The translations under genes and the position numbers were made by a program. From contig NZ_CP054141.1 of assembly GCF_013284035.1 (NCBI RefSeq), forward strand, positions 1,116,001 to 1,180,000: a stretch of 64,000 nt of DNA, in the 5' to 3' direction. Each line of letters starts with the position of its first letter. Within the stretch, counting starts at the first letter, position 1. This DNA is from Flavobacterium sp. M31R6 (GTDB lineage: Bacteria; Bacteroidota; Bacteroidia; Flavobacteriales; Flavobacteriaceae). This document shows, piece by piece, positions 16,999 through 26,173 of the stretch. The notes below the pieces were generated by a model that saw nothing but the letters and a program-made list of their open reading frames with translations, did no database searches and was not told the origin of the DNA.

Positions 16999-19902
16999 AT
17001 GTCTGAAGAGAGAATTATTAGAATAAACAAGGTTTTAAGGGAATTAAATATTTCGTTAGAAAGAGCTGTGGATTATCTAAAAGATAAGGGTATTGCTATT
17101 GAGTCAAACCCAAACACAAAAATTTCTGAACAGGAATTTAATATCCTACAAAGTCAGTTTGCAGGCGACAAGGGGAATAAAGAAGCTTCGAAAGAAGTGA
17201 GTGAGGAGAAAAGGAAAGAGAAAGAAGCGTTGCGTATTGAGCGTGAAAAAGAAGTTGAAGACAAACGTAAATTAGAAGAAGATCGTTTGAAACAACAAGA
17301 AGTTATAAAAGCTAGAGCTGTTTTGTCGGGTCCAGTACAAGTTGGTAAAATTGATCTTAATCCTAAAAAGCCTACTGTCACTCCAGATCCTGTTGTTGCT
17401 GAAAAAGTAATTGCTCCTAAAGAGGTAGTTCCTGAAGACAAACCTGTTCTAAAAGAAGAAGTTAAAAAAGAAGCTGTTGAGAATGTTATAAAAACTGACT
17501 CTCCAGTAGAAAAAGTTAAAAAAGAGATCCCAACTTCTGAGGTAAAAGATAAACCAAAGTTTAAGGAGGTTAAAAATGTTGAGAAGCCAGAAGCGGTAAC
17601 AGAGAAAAAAACTGAAGCAACTTCAGGTGAAGCTCCGGTTGAAGAATCTATCACGACTCAGTATCAAAAACTTTCTGGTGCAACTTTAACGGGTCAAGTT
17701 ATTGATTTGTCTCAATTCAATAAACCGAAAAAGAAAAAAGAAGATCCAAAAATTACGCCTAATAAGCCTGGGGCTCCTGGAGCGGCTGGTGCTAATAATG
17801 CTAATAAAAATAAACGTAAAAGAATTGCTCCAAAGCCAGGTGCGCCTAGACCGCCTGCTACTCCTGGAGTTCCTGGAGCGCCAAATCCAAATAAAATCAC
17901 TCCAAACACTGGAGGTGGTGGTTTCAATGCAAATAGAAGTGCAAGACCAGGATTTGTAAAAGGAAATCGACCTGCAATTGTTGCAAAAGTGGAGCCTACC
18001 GAGGAAGAGGTTAAAAACCAAATCCGTGAAACTTTGGAGAAACTTCAAGGTAAAGGAGGTAAATCTAAAGCTGCAAAATACAGAAGAGATAAAAGAGATA
18101 CACACCGTCAGAAATCTGATGATGAGCAAAGAGCTTTAGACGAAGGAAGTAAAACAATCAAAGTTACTGAGTTTGTTACTGTAGGTGAAATTGCAATCAT
18201 GATGGATGTGCCAATTACTAAAGTAATCGGTACTTGTATGTCACTTGGAATCATGGTTACCATGAACCAACGTTTGGATGCTGAAACATTAACTATTGTT
18301 GCAGATGAATTTGGTTATGATGTTGAGTTTATTACTGTAGATATCGAAGAAGCTATTCAAGTTGTTGAAGACAAAGAAGAAGATTTAGTATTCAGAGCTC
18401 CTATTGTAACTGTAATGGGTCACGTCGATCACGGTAAAACATCTTTACTGGATTACATCCGTAAAGAAAATGTTATCGCTGGTGAATCCGGAGGAATTAC
18501 ACAACACATTGGTGCCTACGGAGTAACTTTAGATAATGGTCAAAAAATTGCATTTTTAGATACACCAGGTCACGAAGCTTTTACTGCGATGCGTGCTCGT
18601 GGTGCTCAAGTTACAGATATTGCAATTATTGTGATTGCTGCAGATGATGATATCATGCCGCAAACTAAAGAGGCTATTTCTCATGCTCAAGCAGCGGGAG
18701 TACCTATTATTTTTGCAATCAATAAAATTGATAAACCAAATGCTAATCCTGAAAAAGTAAAAGAAAGATTGGCGGGTATGAACCTTTTGGTAGAAGATTG
18801 GGGTGGAAAAATTCAATCTCATGATATCTCTGCAAAAGTGGGTACAGGTGTTAAAGAGTTGTTAGAAAAAGTATTGCTAGAAGCTGAAATTTTAGATTTG
18901 AAATCGAATCCAAATAAAGCGGCTCAAGGAACAGTTGTTGAAGCTTTCTTGGATAAAGGAAAAGGATATGTTTCTACTATATTAGTACAACATGGTACTC
19001 TTAAAATTGGAGACTATATGTTGGCTGGAAAACATCATGGTAAAATTAAAGCCATGCATGATGAAAGAGGTAATATAGTTACTGTTGCAGGTCCTTCGAC
19101 TCCGGTTTCTGTTTTAGGTCTTGATGGTGCAGCTACTGCCGGGGATAAATTCAATATTTTTGAAGACGAAAAAGAAGCAAAACAAATTGCTGCAAAACGT
19201 TCTCAATTAATGCGTGAACAATCAGTACGTACTCAACGTCATATTACATTAGATGAAATTGGACGTAGAATTGCATTGGGTCAATTTAAAGAATTGAACA
19301 TAATCCTTAAAGGGGATGTGGATGGTTCTGTTGAGGCATTGTCTGATTCGTTCTCTAAATTATCTACTGAAGAAATCCAAATTAACATTATACACAAAGG
19401 AGTTGGTGCGATTACAGAAACTGACGTTATGTTGGCTTCTGCTTCTGATGCAATCATTATCGGATTTAACGTTCGTCCTGCTGGAAATGCTAGACAATTG
19501 GCTGATAAAGAAGAAATCGATATCCGTTATTACTCTATTATCTATGCAGCTATCGATGATTTGAAAGATGCAATGGAAGGAATGTTAGCTCCTGAAATGA
19601 AAGAAGAAGTACTTGGTACTGCTGAGATCAGAGAGATATTCAAAATTTCTAAAGTTGGTTCTATCGCAGGATGTATGGTTATGGATGGTAAAATTGCCAA
19701 AAATGCCAAAATCAGAATTATCAGAGAAGGTGTGGTTGTATTCACAGGTGAACTACTTGCATTGAAACGTTTCAAAGACGATGTGAAAGAAGTGGCTAAA
19801 GGATATGATTGTGGTATTCAAATAAAAGGTTACAATGATATTGAAGAAAGAGATGTTATTGAAGCATACCATGAAGTTGCAATCAAAAAGAAATTGAAAT
19901 AA
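16999..19902 (+). CDS. infB: Translation initiation factor IF-2
   Basis: A 967-residue IF-2, the GTPase that brings initiator tRNA to the ribosome. The N-terminal domain begins [19 protein letters not shown], followed by a long Lys/Glu-rich and Pro/Ala/Gly-rich linker (about 60-340, with [19 protein letters not shown]) typical of Bacteroidota. The G domain (from about 470) has [12 protein letters not shown] (G1), DTPGHEAF (G3) and NKIDKP (G4). The C-terminal domains II-IV follow, ending in [17 protein letters not shown]. It is the last gene of the operon; a UUCG-capped terminator follows. Confidence 0.97.
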   Translation: MSEERIIRINKVLRELNISLERAVDYLKDKGIAIESNPNTKISEQEFNILQSQFAGDKGNKEASKEVSEEKRKEKEALRIEREKEVEDKRKLEEDRLKQQEVIKARAVLSGPVQVGKIDLNPKKPTVTPDPVVAEKVIAPKEVVPEDKPVLKEEVKKEAVENVIKTDSPVEKVKKEIPTSEVKDKPKFKEVKNVEKPEAVTEKKTEATSGEAPVEESITTQYQKLSGATLTGQVIDLSQFNKPKKKKEDPKITPNKPGAPGAAGANNANKNKRKRIAPKPGAPRPPATPGVPGAPNPNKITPNTGGGGFNANRSARPGFVKGNRPAIVAKVEPTEEEVKNQIRETLEKLQGKGGKSKAAKYRRDKRDTHRQKSDDEQRALDEGSKTIKVTEFVTVGEIAIMMDVPITKVIGTCMSLGIMVTMNQRLDAETLTIVADEFGYDVEFITVDIEEAIQVVEDKEEDLVFRAPIVTVMGHVDHGKTSLLDYIRKENVIAGESGGITQHIGAYGVTLDNGQKIAFLDTPGHEAFTAMRARGAQVTDIAIIVIAADDDIMPQTKEAISHAQAAGVPIIFAINKIDKPNANPEKVKERLAGMNLLVEDWGGKIQSHDISAKVGTGVKELLEKVLLEAEILDLKSNPNKAAQGTVVEAFLDKGKGYVSTILVQHGTLKIGDYMLAGKHHGKIKAMHDERGNIVTVAGPSTPVSVLGLDGAATAGDKFNIFEDEKEAKQIAAKRSQLMREQSVRTQRHITLDEIGRRIALGQFKELNIILKGDVDGSVEALSDSFSKLSTEEIQINIIHKGVGAITETDVMLASASDAIIIGFNVRPAGNARQLADKEEIDIRYYSIIYAAIDDLKDAMEGMLAPEMKEEVLGTAEIREIFKISKVGSIAGCMVMDGKIAKNAKIRIIREGVVVFTGELLALKRFKDDVKEVAKGYDCGIQIKGYNDIEERDVIEAYHEVAIKKKLK

Positions 19903-19922
19903 GATTTTATAGATCTATAATT

Positions 19923-19951
19923 AAAAATCCCAATTCGTTGGGATTTTTTTG
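19923..19951 (+). terminator. Terminator after infB with TTCG tetraloop
   Basis: AATCCCAA (19926-19933) pairs with TTGGGATT (19938-19945) around a TTCG loop and is followed by a T-run to 19950. UUCG loops make very stable hairpins. Confidence 0.9.
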
Positions 19952-20227
19952 TTTAGGTAATGATCGTTTTGTTGTTTGTTAATTTAAAAATTGACAATAA
20001 GTTGAAGTTGAATATTTGTTTTTAGGAGCAGAAAGATTTGGCTTTTTTGTAATGATGGTTTCCTGCTGTCCTTCCAAATCTTTTGTGAACTTTGTCAAAG
20101 TTTAAAACTTTGACAAAGTTCACAAAAGGATTTTCCCTCCCATCAGGGCTAAGGGGAAAAATTTTACTTTTTTGCCATCATCCAAAAAAAGATAAAAAGT
20201 AATAATCGAATTCAGATTTAAAACAAA
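19952..20227. other. Intergenic region with dispersed repeat copy A
   Basis: There is no gene between the infB terminator and mtnN. The middle is occupied by a palindromic repeat (20061-20154). After it a second inverted repeat, TTACTTTTT (20164-20172) with AAAAAGTAA (20194-20202), may be the right-hand end of the same element. A promoter for mtnN is not obvious. Confidence 0.5.
20061..20154. repeat. Dispersed repeat copy A (conserved edges, palindromic core)
   Basis: Left edge TCCTGCTGTCC (20061-20071), right edge ATCAGGGCTAAGG (20142-20154). The core is a perfect 24-bp inverted repeat, 20080-20103 against 20105-20128, beginning CTTTTGTGAACTTTG. Copy B at 34137-34208 has the same two edges (left differs at one base) and a different palindrome. 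It is non-coding and lies between genes. Confidence 0.75.
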
Positions 20228-20992
20228 ATGCAGTATATGAATAGAATTGGAATTCTTGGCGCAATGCCCGAGGAGATAAGTGGTGTTGTTTCTTTGTTAA
20301 AAGACAAAACGGAAGTCGTAAAGGGAATGCGTACCTATTATTTAGGGACAATAAATGATATTGAAGTAGTTGTCGTTTTTTCTCGTTGGGGAAAAGTGGC
20401 TTCAGCTACAACTGTTACCCATTTAATTATTGAGTTTGGAATAACGGAATTATTTTTTACTGGAGTTGCAGGTGCTATTCATCCAGATTTAAATATTGGT
20501 GATGTTGTTATAGCTAACAGTTTAATTCAGCATGATTTGGATGCACGTCCCATAATGAAGAGGTTTGAAATTCCTTTATTGGGGAAAACAATACTTTGTC
20601 CTCCAAAAGAGATGTTGGATAAGGCAGTAGAGAGTATCGATGAATTGATAAGGGATGAGAGTTTAATTCATTTGCTTTCGCCAAAACAAAGAGAGAAGTT
20701 TTCTTTATCGAATCCCAAAATGGTTGTTGGTCAAATTGCCAGTGGAGACCGTTTCTTTGCAAGTCATGAAGACAAAGAAGGTCTTTTGGTAATGCTTCCT
20801 GAAGTTTTATGTGTTGAGATGGAAGGTGCTGCAGTAGCACAAGTTTGTTTTGAATACAATATACCTTATGTTATAATTCGGACTATTTCAGATGAGGCAA
20901 ATGATAATTCTGTGGTCGATTTTAAAGAATTTATATCTCAGATAGCTTCACGGTTTGGAGTTGAAATAGTAAAAAAAATGCTAAAAAAATAG
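20228..20992 (+). CDS. mtnN: 5'-methylthioadenosine/S-adenosylhomocysteine nucleosidase
   Basis: A 254-residue member of the purine/uridine phosphorylase superfamily. It shows IGILGAMPEEISGVV (catalytic-loop Glu), FTGVAGAIHPDLNIGDVV, GDRFFAS, the ribose-binding VEMEGAAVAQV and the catalytic Asp in RTISDEAN. It hydrolyses methylthioadenosine and S-adenosylhomocysteine to adenine and a thioribose product, removing inhibitors of methyl transfer. Two start codons are possible, ATG 20228 and ATG 20237 (MNRIGIL); the second fits the family N-terminus better. It is a single gene; its TAG stop lies inside the terminator stem. Confidence 0.93.
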   Translation: MQYMNRIGILGAMPEEISGVVSLLKDKTEVVKGMRTYYLGTINDIEVVVVFSRWGKVASATTVTHLIIEFGITELFFTGVAGAIHPDLNIGDVVIANSLIQHDLDARPIMKRFEIPLLGKTILCPPKEMLDKAVESIDELIRDESLIHLLSPKQREKFSLSNPKMVVGQIASGDRFFASHEDKEGLLVMLPEVLCVEMEGAAVAQVCFEYNIPYVIIRTISDEANDNSVVDFKEFISQIASRFGVEIVKKMLKK

Positions 20993-21014
20993 CCCTTTTA
21001 AGGGCTATTTTTTG
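20986..21014. terminator. Bidirectional terminator between mtnN and SPOR gene
   Basis: AATAGCCCTT and AAGGGCTATT form a palindromic stem flanked by an A-run and a T-run. The mtnN stop codon is part of the left arm. It serves both convergent genes. Confidence 0.88.
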
Positions 21015-21023
21015 TTAGAAACA

Positions 21024-21413
21024 TTATTTACTTGGTTTTATTAAAAACACATTTTTATATTTCTTTTGGATGTCAATAAGATTCCTTTCGGCTTCCATTC
21101 GAGTTCTGAAATTACCAACCCAAACTTTGTAATTTGGTGTATTGAAAATAATAGTTCCATCTAAGTTTTTAAATTCTTGGCGAAATTCGTTTAAAGTTTT
21201 TTTGGCGCTTTCACTTGCTCCATTGAAAATTTGAATTTTATAACGATCGGAATAAGATAAATTTGAGTTGGATTTTCTTTTTTCATTCAACAATTGCTCA
21301 AATTTGGGGTCTTGATTTACGCTTAAATTGGAGTTCTGAGCTGTTATTCTGGTTGTTGTTATTAAAAATAAAGTAAATAGCAACAGTGCTTTAAGGTTTC
21401 TTAAAAATCTCAT
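21024..21413 (-). CDS. Exported SPOR-domain protein
   Basis: A 129-residue protein with a signal peptide (about 1-26, LLLFTLFLITTTRITAQ) and a C-terminal SPOR domain (about 55-127: YKIQIFNGASESAKKTL, then YKVWVGNFRTRMEAERNL and YKNVFLIKP). SPOR domains bind glycan strands of peptidoglycan that lack stem peptides, often at division sites. No membrane anchor remains after cleavage, so it is probably a soluble periplasmic protein. It is convergent with mtnN. Confidence 0.88.
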   Translation of the reverse strand: MRFLRNLKALLLFTLFLITTTRITAQNSNLSVNQDPKFEQLLNEKRKSNSNLSYSDRYKIQIFNGASESAKKTLNEFRQEFKNLDGTIIFNTPNYKVWVGNFRTRMEAERNLIDIQKKYKNVFLIKPSK

Positions 21414-21515
21414 AATGTGATTATTTATTCTGCAAAAATAGTTTTTTAACAGGAAATCGTAATAGTTTTGTTATTTAGATTTAATATAAATTATAATTAA
21501 GATTATTTTAAGGTT

Positions 21516-21544
21516 TTGAGAATAGTTCTTAAGTCGTATTTTTG
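21516..21544 (+). promoter_or_regulatory. Promoter of the act-cox cluster
   Basis: TTG (21516-21518), an 18-base spacer and TATTTTTG (21537-21544). A GTG at 21542 that would extend the actA frame lies inside this -7 box, which supports ATG 21632 as the real start. Confidence 0.8.
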
Positions 21545-21631
21545 TGCAAGTTTTTAAATAAGGTTCGTTTTGTCTTCTATTTTTTTAGAATACAAGCGAA
21601 CAATTTTTTAGTAGATAATCAATATATTAAT

Positions 21632-22966
21632 ATGAAAAAGGTGGGTAACCATAATTCGAATTCAAGGAAATTATTTTTAAGCTTAGCATTGATGTTGAGT
21701 ATTTCCGTAGCTTCATTTGCTCAGGATGCAGCTCCGGTTGCAGCTGCTGCAACTACAGCAGCTCCAGCGGCGAGTTCTGGAGGTGATGCGGCAAAAGGTA
21801 AAGAGCTTTTTAATGCCAATTGTGCAGCATGTCACAAATTAGATGCTAAATCTACGGGTCCAGCTCTTAGAGATGTTATTTCAAGACATGAAATTTCTTG
21901 GATTTATAAGTGGGTTCACAATAGTTCGGATTTAATTAAATCTGGTGATGCTGCTGCTGTCAAAGTTTTTGAGGCAAATAACAAAATTCCAATGACTGCA
22001 TTTCCTCAGTTGTCTGAAGGAGATATTGATAATATTATTGCTTATACATCTGAGCCAAAAGCTGCTGCTCCTGCCGCAGCTGCTGGTGCTTCTGCCGCTG
22101 TGCCTGGTACAGTTCAAGAAGAGGGGATTTCTAATAATGTAATATTAGGTGCTTTGTCATTAGTGATGGCGATACTAATAGTGATGTTGGTTTTGGTCAA
22201 CAACGTATTAAGAAAGGTGGCTGCTGCAAACGGAATTGAAGTAGTTGCAAAAGAGCCTACTTTGCCTATTTGGAAAGCATTTGTTAAAAATCAGTTTTTA
22301 GTTTTGGTTTCTGCTATATTCTTATTGCTTTCAGGAGCTTATTTAGTATATGGATTTTTAATGCAAGTTGGTGTAGATCAAAACTACGAGCCAATTCAGC
22401 CAATACACTACTCTCATAGAATTCATGCTGGTGATAATGAAATCAACTGTAAATATTGTCACTCTGCTTCTCGTGTAAGTAAGAACGCAGGTATTCCTTC
22501 TTTGAATGTTTGTATGAACTGTCATAAAAGTATTAGCGAGGTTGCTGAAACTACTGCGACTCCGGAATACAGCAAAGCTTTTTATGATGAGCAAATCCAG
22601 AAATTGTATAAAGCTGTGGGATGGGATGCAACTTCTCAATCATACACTGGAAAAACTGAGCCTGTAAAATGGGTTCGTATTCATAATTTACCTGACTTTG
22701 TTTATTTTAATCACTCACAACACGTTACTGTAGCTGGTATTGAATGTCAAACATGTCACGGTCCGGTTCAAGAATTCGAAGTCATGAAACAATTCTCTCC
22801 GCTTACAATGGGATGGTGTGTTAATTGCCATAGAAAAACTGATGTTAAAATGGAAGGTAATGAGTATTACACAAAAATACACGAAGAGCTTTCTAAAAAA
22901 TATGGTGTAGATAAGTTAACCGCTGCTCAAATGGGTGGATTGGAATGTGGTAAATGTCACTACTAA
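21632..22966 (+). CDS. actA: Alternative complex III, multiheme cytochrome c subunit ActA (with fused monoheme domain)
   Basis: A 444-residue protein from ATG 21632, with a signal peptide (SLALMLSISVASFAQ). It has six CxxCH haem-binding motifs: CAACH near residue 64 in an N-terminal class I cytochrome c domain, then CKYCH, CMNCH, CQTCH, CVNCH and CGKCH in the pentahaem part (about 270-443). Two membrane helices (about 168-190 and 220-245) separate the parts. In alternative complex III this subunit carries electrons from the quinol site toward the oxidase. The N-terminal monohaem module is a fusion relative to the plain pentahaem form. It is the first gene of the cluster. Confidence 0.93.
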   Translation: MKKVGNHNSNSRKLFLSLALMLSISVASFAQDAAPVAAAATTAAPAASSGGDAAKGKELFNANCAACHKLDAKSTGPALRDVISRHEISWIYKWVHNSSDLIKSGDAAAVKVFEANNKIPMTAFPQLSEGDIDNIIAYTSEPKAAAPAAAAGASAAVPGTVQEEGISNNVILGALSLVMAILIVMLVLVNNVLRKVAAANGIEVVAKEPTLPIWKAFVKNQFLVLVSAIFLLLSGAYLVYGFLMQVGVDQNYEPIQPIHYSHRIHAGDNEINCKYCHSASRVSKNAGIPSLNVCMNCHKSISEVAETTATPEYSKAFYDEQIQKLYKAVGWDATSQSYTGKTEPVKWVRIHNLPDFVYFNHSQHVTVAGIECQTCHGPVQEFEVMKQFSPLTMGWCVNCHRKTDVKMEGNEYYTKIHEELSKKYGVDKLTAAQMGGLECGKCHY

Positions 22967-22970
22967 AAAA

Positions 22971-23039
22971 GGTTTAAAGTTTTAAGATTAAAGTTGCCTT
23001 TGTGTGACTTGAAACTTGAGACAAAGAAAACTTGAAACT
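22971..23039. repeat. Short-period repeat between actA and actB
   Basis: The gap contains GTTTAAAGTTTTAAGATTAAAG followed by two exact copies of ACTTGAAACT-like units (GACTTGAAACTTGAG, later AACTTGAAACT). CTTTGT (from 22999) can pair with ACAAAG (to 23026). Its texture differs from both genes, and no ORF is present. Confidence 0.55.
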
Positions 23040-23074
23040 AAAAAAAATTATTAAGATTAATATTTATATATAAT

Positions 23075-26000
23075 ATGTCATCAAACAAAAAATACTGGAA
23101 AAGTGTTGAAGAACTAGACGGAAATAGTTCTATTGTTGAGGCGCTTAGAAATAACGAATTTGTTGAAGAGATTCCTACAGATGAATTTTTAGGGAATGAA
23201 GCAGCTTTGTCTTCTTCTTCAACTACACGTCGTGACTTTTTAAAGTACGTTGGTTTTAGTACAGCGGCAGCTTCTCTAGCTGCGTGCGAAGGTCCTGTGC
23301 ATTTGTCAATTCCTTATGTGTTACAACCAGAACAAATTATTCCTGGAGTAGCGGATTATTATGCAACTTCGGTTTTTGATGGATTTGATTTCGCAAACCT
23401 TTTGGTAAAAACGCGTGAAGGTCGTCCAATTAAAATAGATAATAACACTATTGCTGGAGCTAAGTTTGCAGCTAATGCTAGAATTCATGGTTCGATATTG
23501 TCATTGTATGATAATATGCGTTTGAAAGAGCCTAAGCTTGATGCTAAAAATGCTTCTTGGTCTGCAGTTGATTCAAAAATCAAATCTAGTATTGTTGATG
23601 CTAAAGCAAAAGGTGGGCAAGTAGTATTTTTGACAAATACATTGGCAAGCCCTTCTACCGAAAAATTAATTGCTGATTTTATCGCCAAGAATCCAAATGC
23701 AAAACATGTAATATATGATGCTGTTTCTTCTTCAGAAGCTTTAGATGCTTTTGAAACTGTTTATGGAGAAAGAGCTTTAGTGGATTATGATTTTTCTAAA
23801 GCTTCGGTTATTGTTTCTGTTGGAGCTGATTTCCTTGGTGATTGGCAAGGTGGAGGATATGACTCCGGTTATGCTAAAGGAAGAATCCCATCTGGTGCTG
23901 TTGGAAAGAAAACAATATCAAAACACATACAATTAGAGTCTAATATGACTTTATCTGGTGCTGCAGCTGATAAGCGTGTTGCTATGTCAACCGCTAATCA
24001 AAAACAAGCATTAGTTCAAATATATAATGTTGTTACTGGATCCTCTGTAGCAACTTCATTGGATGCTGCTTTCAAAGCAGATGTAATTAAAGCAGCTCAA
24101 CAATTGAAAGCTGCTGGATCTAAAGGAGTTTTAGTATCAGGTATTCAAGATAAAAATGCTCAATTATTAGTTCTTGCTATCAATCAAGTTTTGGCAAGTG
24201 AAGCTTTTACAACTTCTGGAACTAGACAAATCCGTAAAGGATCTAATGAGAAGGTTGCTCAATTAGTAAAAGATATGAATGCTGGAAGTGTCCATACTTT
24301 AATTATGAGTGGTGTTAATCCAGTTTATACTTTAGCAGACAGTAAATTATTTGTTGAAGGATTGAAAAAAGTAAAAACTTCTGTTTCGTTGTCGTTAAAA
24401 GAAGACGAAACTGCTTCATTGTCTACAATTGCTGCACCAGTTCCTCATTATTTGGAAGCTTGGGGAGATCTAGCTTTGACAAAAGGAACTTATAGTATTA
24501 CTCAACCTACTATTCGTCCATTATTCAATACAAAACAATTTCAAGATATTTTATTGTCTATAAACGGAATTCCTGGAACGTACTATGATTATTTGAGAGC
24601 GTTTGCAGCTTCAGTGATTGTGGGTTCATCTTGGAATAAAGTTTTACATGACGGTGTTTATGTAGGTGTTGTGCCTACATCTGCAGCTGGTACTGTTGAT
24701 TACAATGGTGCTGCAAACACATTGGCTCAAGCCAAATCTACCGGTATTGAATTGGTATTGTATACTAAAACAGGAATGGGAGATGGTCAACAAGCTAATA
24801 ACCCATGGTTGCAAGAGTTCCCAGATCCGTTGACAAGAGTATCTTGGGATAATTATGTTACTGTTTCTAATGCGGATGCTAAGAAATGGGGATTGACAAA
24901 TGAAATCGTTGCTAATGGCGGATTAAATGGTAGCTATGTTACTTTGACCGCTAACGGTGTAAAACTTGAAAATGTTCCTGTAATTGTTCAACCAGGTCAA
25001 GCTGTTGGGACTGTGGGGATGGCTTTAGGATATGGCCGTAAAGCAGCTTTAAAGGAAGAAATGCAAGTAGGTATTAATGCTTACGCTTTATATAGTGGAT
25101 TTAATAATGTACAATCTGTTTCAATAGTGAAAGCAGACGGTGAACACGAATTTGCTTGTGTTCAAGGTCAAAAAACATTAATGGGAAGAGGAGATATCAT
25201 TAAAGAAACTACTCTTGAAATTTTCAATACTAAAGATGCTGAATTTTGGAATGAAAAACCAATGGTTTCTTTAGATCACAAAGAAGTTGAAGCTACTTCG
25301 GTAGATTTATGGGGTTCATTTGATCGTTCTACTGGACATCACTTTAATCTTTCTATTGATTTGAATGCTTGTACTGGATGTGGGGCTTGTGTAATTGCAT
25401 GTCATGCTGAGAACAACGTTCCTGTAGTTGGTAAATCTGAAGTAAGAAGAAGTAGAGATATGCACTGGTTGCGTATTGACAGATACTATTCTTCTGAAAG
25501 TACTTTTGCAGGGGATGATGAAAGAAAAGAAAATATTGCTGGTTTATCTAGTTCATTATCTACTTTTAATGAAATGGAAAAAGCGGGCGATAATCCACAA
25601 GTTTCTTTCCAACCTGTAATGTGTCAACATTGTAATCACGCTCCTTGTGAGACTGTTTGTCCAGTTGCTGCAACTTCACACGGTCGTCAAGGTCAAAATC
25701 AAATGGCTTATAACAGATGTGTTGGTACTCGTTACTGTGCTAACAACTGTCCTTATAAAGTACGTCGTTTCAACTGGTTCTTATATAACAAAAACAGTGA
25801 ATTTGATTATCATATGAATGATGATTTAGGACGTATGGTTTTAAATCCAGATGTTAACGTTCGTTCTCGTGGAGTAATGGAAAAATGTTCAATGTGTATT
25901 CAAATGACACAAGCAACAATTTTGAAAGCTAAAAACGAAGGAAGAACGATTAAAGATGGTGAATTCCAAACTGCTTGTTCAAATGCTTGTTCTACTGGAG

Positions 26001-26137
26001 CAATGATATTTGGAGATGTAAATGATAAAGAAGCGGCTGTTACTAAATTGGCAGAAGACGAAAGAAGTTATCATTTATTGGAGCATGTTGGAACAAAACC
26101 AAATGTTGTATACCACGTTAAAGTTAGAAATACCTAG
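23075..26137 (+). CDS. actB: Alternative complex III, iron-sulfur/molybdopterin-like subunit ActB
   Basis: A 1020-residue protein. Around residues 50-72 there is a twin-arginine motif (TRRDFLKYVGF) leading to SLAAC, a lipobox, so it is probably Tat-exported and lipid-anchored. The middle (about 75-740) is a molybdopterin-oxidoreductase-like domain, which in this complex is known not to carry molybdenum. The C-terminal ferredoxin-like part (from about 765) has clusters CTGCGACVIAC, CQHCNHAPCETVC, CVGTRYCANNC and CSMC/CSNAC, enough for several iron-sulfur clusters. It passes electrons from menaquinol oxidation at ActC towards the haem subunits. Confidence 0.95.
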   Translation: MSSNKKYWKSVEELDGNSSIVEALRNNEFVEEIPTDEFLGNEAALSSSSTTRRDFLKYVGFSTAAASLAACEGPVHLSIPYVLQPEQIIPGVADYYATSVFDGFDFANLLVKTREGRPIKIDNNTIAGAKFAANARIHGSILSLYDNMRLKEPKLDAKNASWSAVDSKIKSSIVDAKAKGGQVVFLTNTLASPSTEKLIADFIAKNPNAKHVIYDAVSSSEALDAFETVYGERALVDYDFSKASVIVSVGADFLGDWQGGGYDSGYAKGRIPSGAVGKKTISKHIQLESNMTLSGAAADKRVAMSTANQKQALVQIYNVVTGSSVATSLDAAFKADVIKAAQQLKAAGSKGVLVSGIQDKNAQLLVLAINQVLASEAFTTSGTRQIRKGSNEKVAQLVKDMNAGSVHTLIMSGVNPVYTLADSKLFVEGLKKVKTSVSLSLKEDETASLSTIAAPVPHYLEAWGDLALTKGTYSITQPTIRPLFNTKQFQDILLSINGIPGTYYDYLRAFAASVIVGSSWNKVLHDGVYVGVVPTSAAGTVDYNGAANTLAQAKSTGIELVLYTKTGMGDGQQANNPWLQEFPDPLTRVSWDNYVTVSNADAKKWGLTNEIVANGGLNGSYVTLTANGVKLENVPVIVQPGQAVGTVGMALGYGRKAALKEEMQVGINAYALYSGFNNVQSVSIVKADGEHEFACVQGQKTLMGRGDIIKETTLEIFNTKDAEFWNEKPMVSLDHKEVEATSVDLWGSFDRSTGHHFNLSIDLNACTGCGACVIACHAENNVPVVGKSEVRRSRDMHWLRIDRYYSSESTFAGDDERKENIAGLSSSLSTFNEMEKAGDNPQVSFQPVMCQHCNHAPCETVCPVAATSHGRQGQNQMAYNRCVGTRYCANNCPYKVRRFNWFLYNKNSEFDYHMNDDLGRMVLNPDVNVRSRGVMEKCSMCIQMTQATILKAKNEGRTIKDGEFQTACSNACSTGAMIFGDVNDKEAAVTKLAEDERSYHLLEHVGTKPNVVYHVKVRNT

Positions 26138-26173
26138 TACAAAAATTATTAATTAAGAATCAAATAAAGGATT

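Noticed and set aside
17154..18129. Minus-strand frames opposite infB
   Set aside because: They are Ser/Thr- or Pro/Gly-rich artefacts of the biased IF-2 linker codons on the other strand.
21542..21631. GTG start adding 30 residues to ActA
   Set aside because: The GTG lies inside the -7 element TATTTTTG, so it would not be transcribed; ATG 21632 gives a proper signal peptide.
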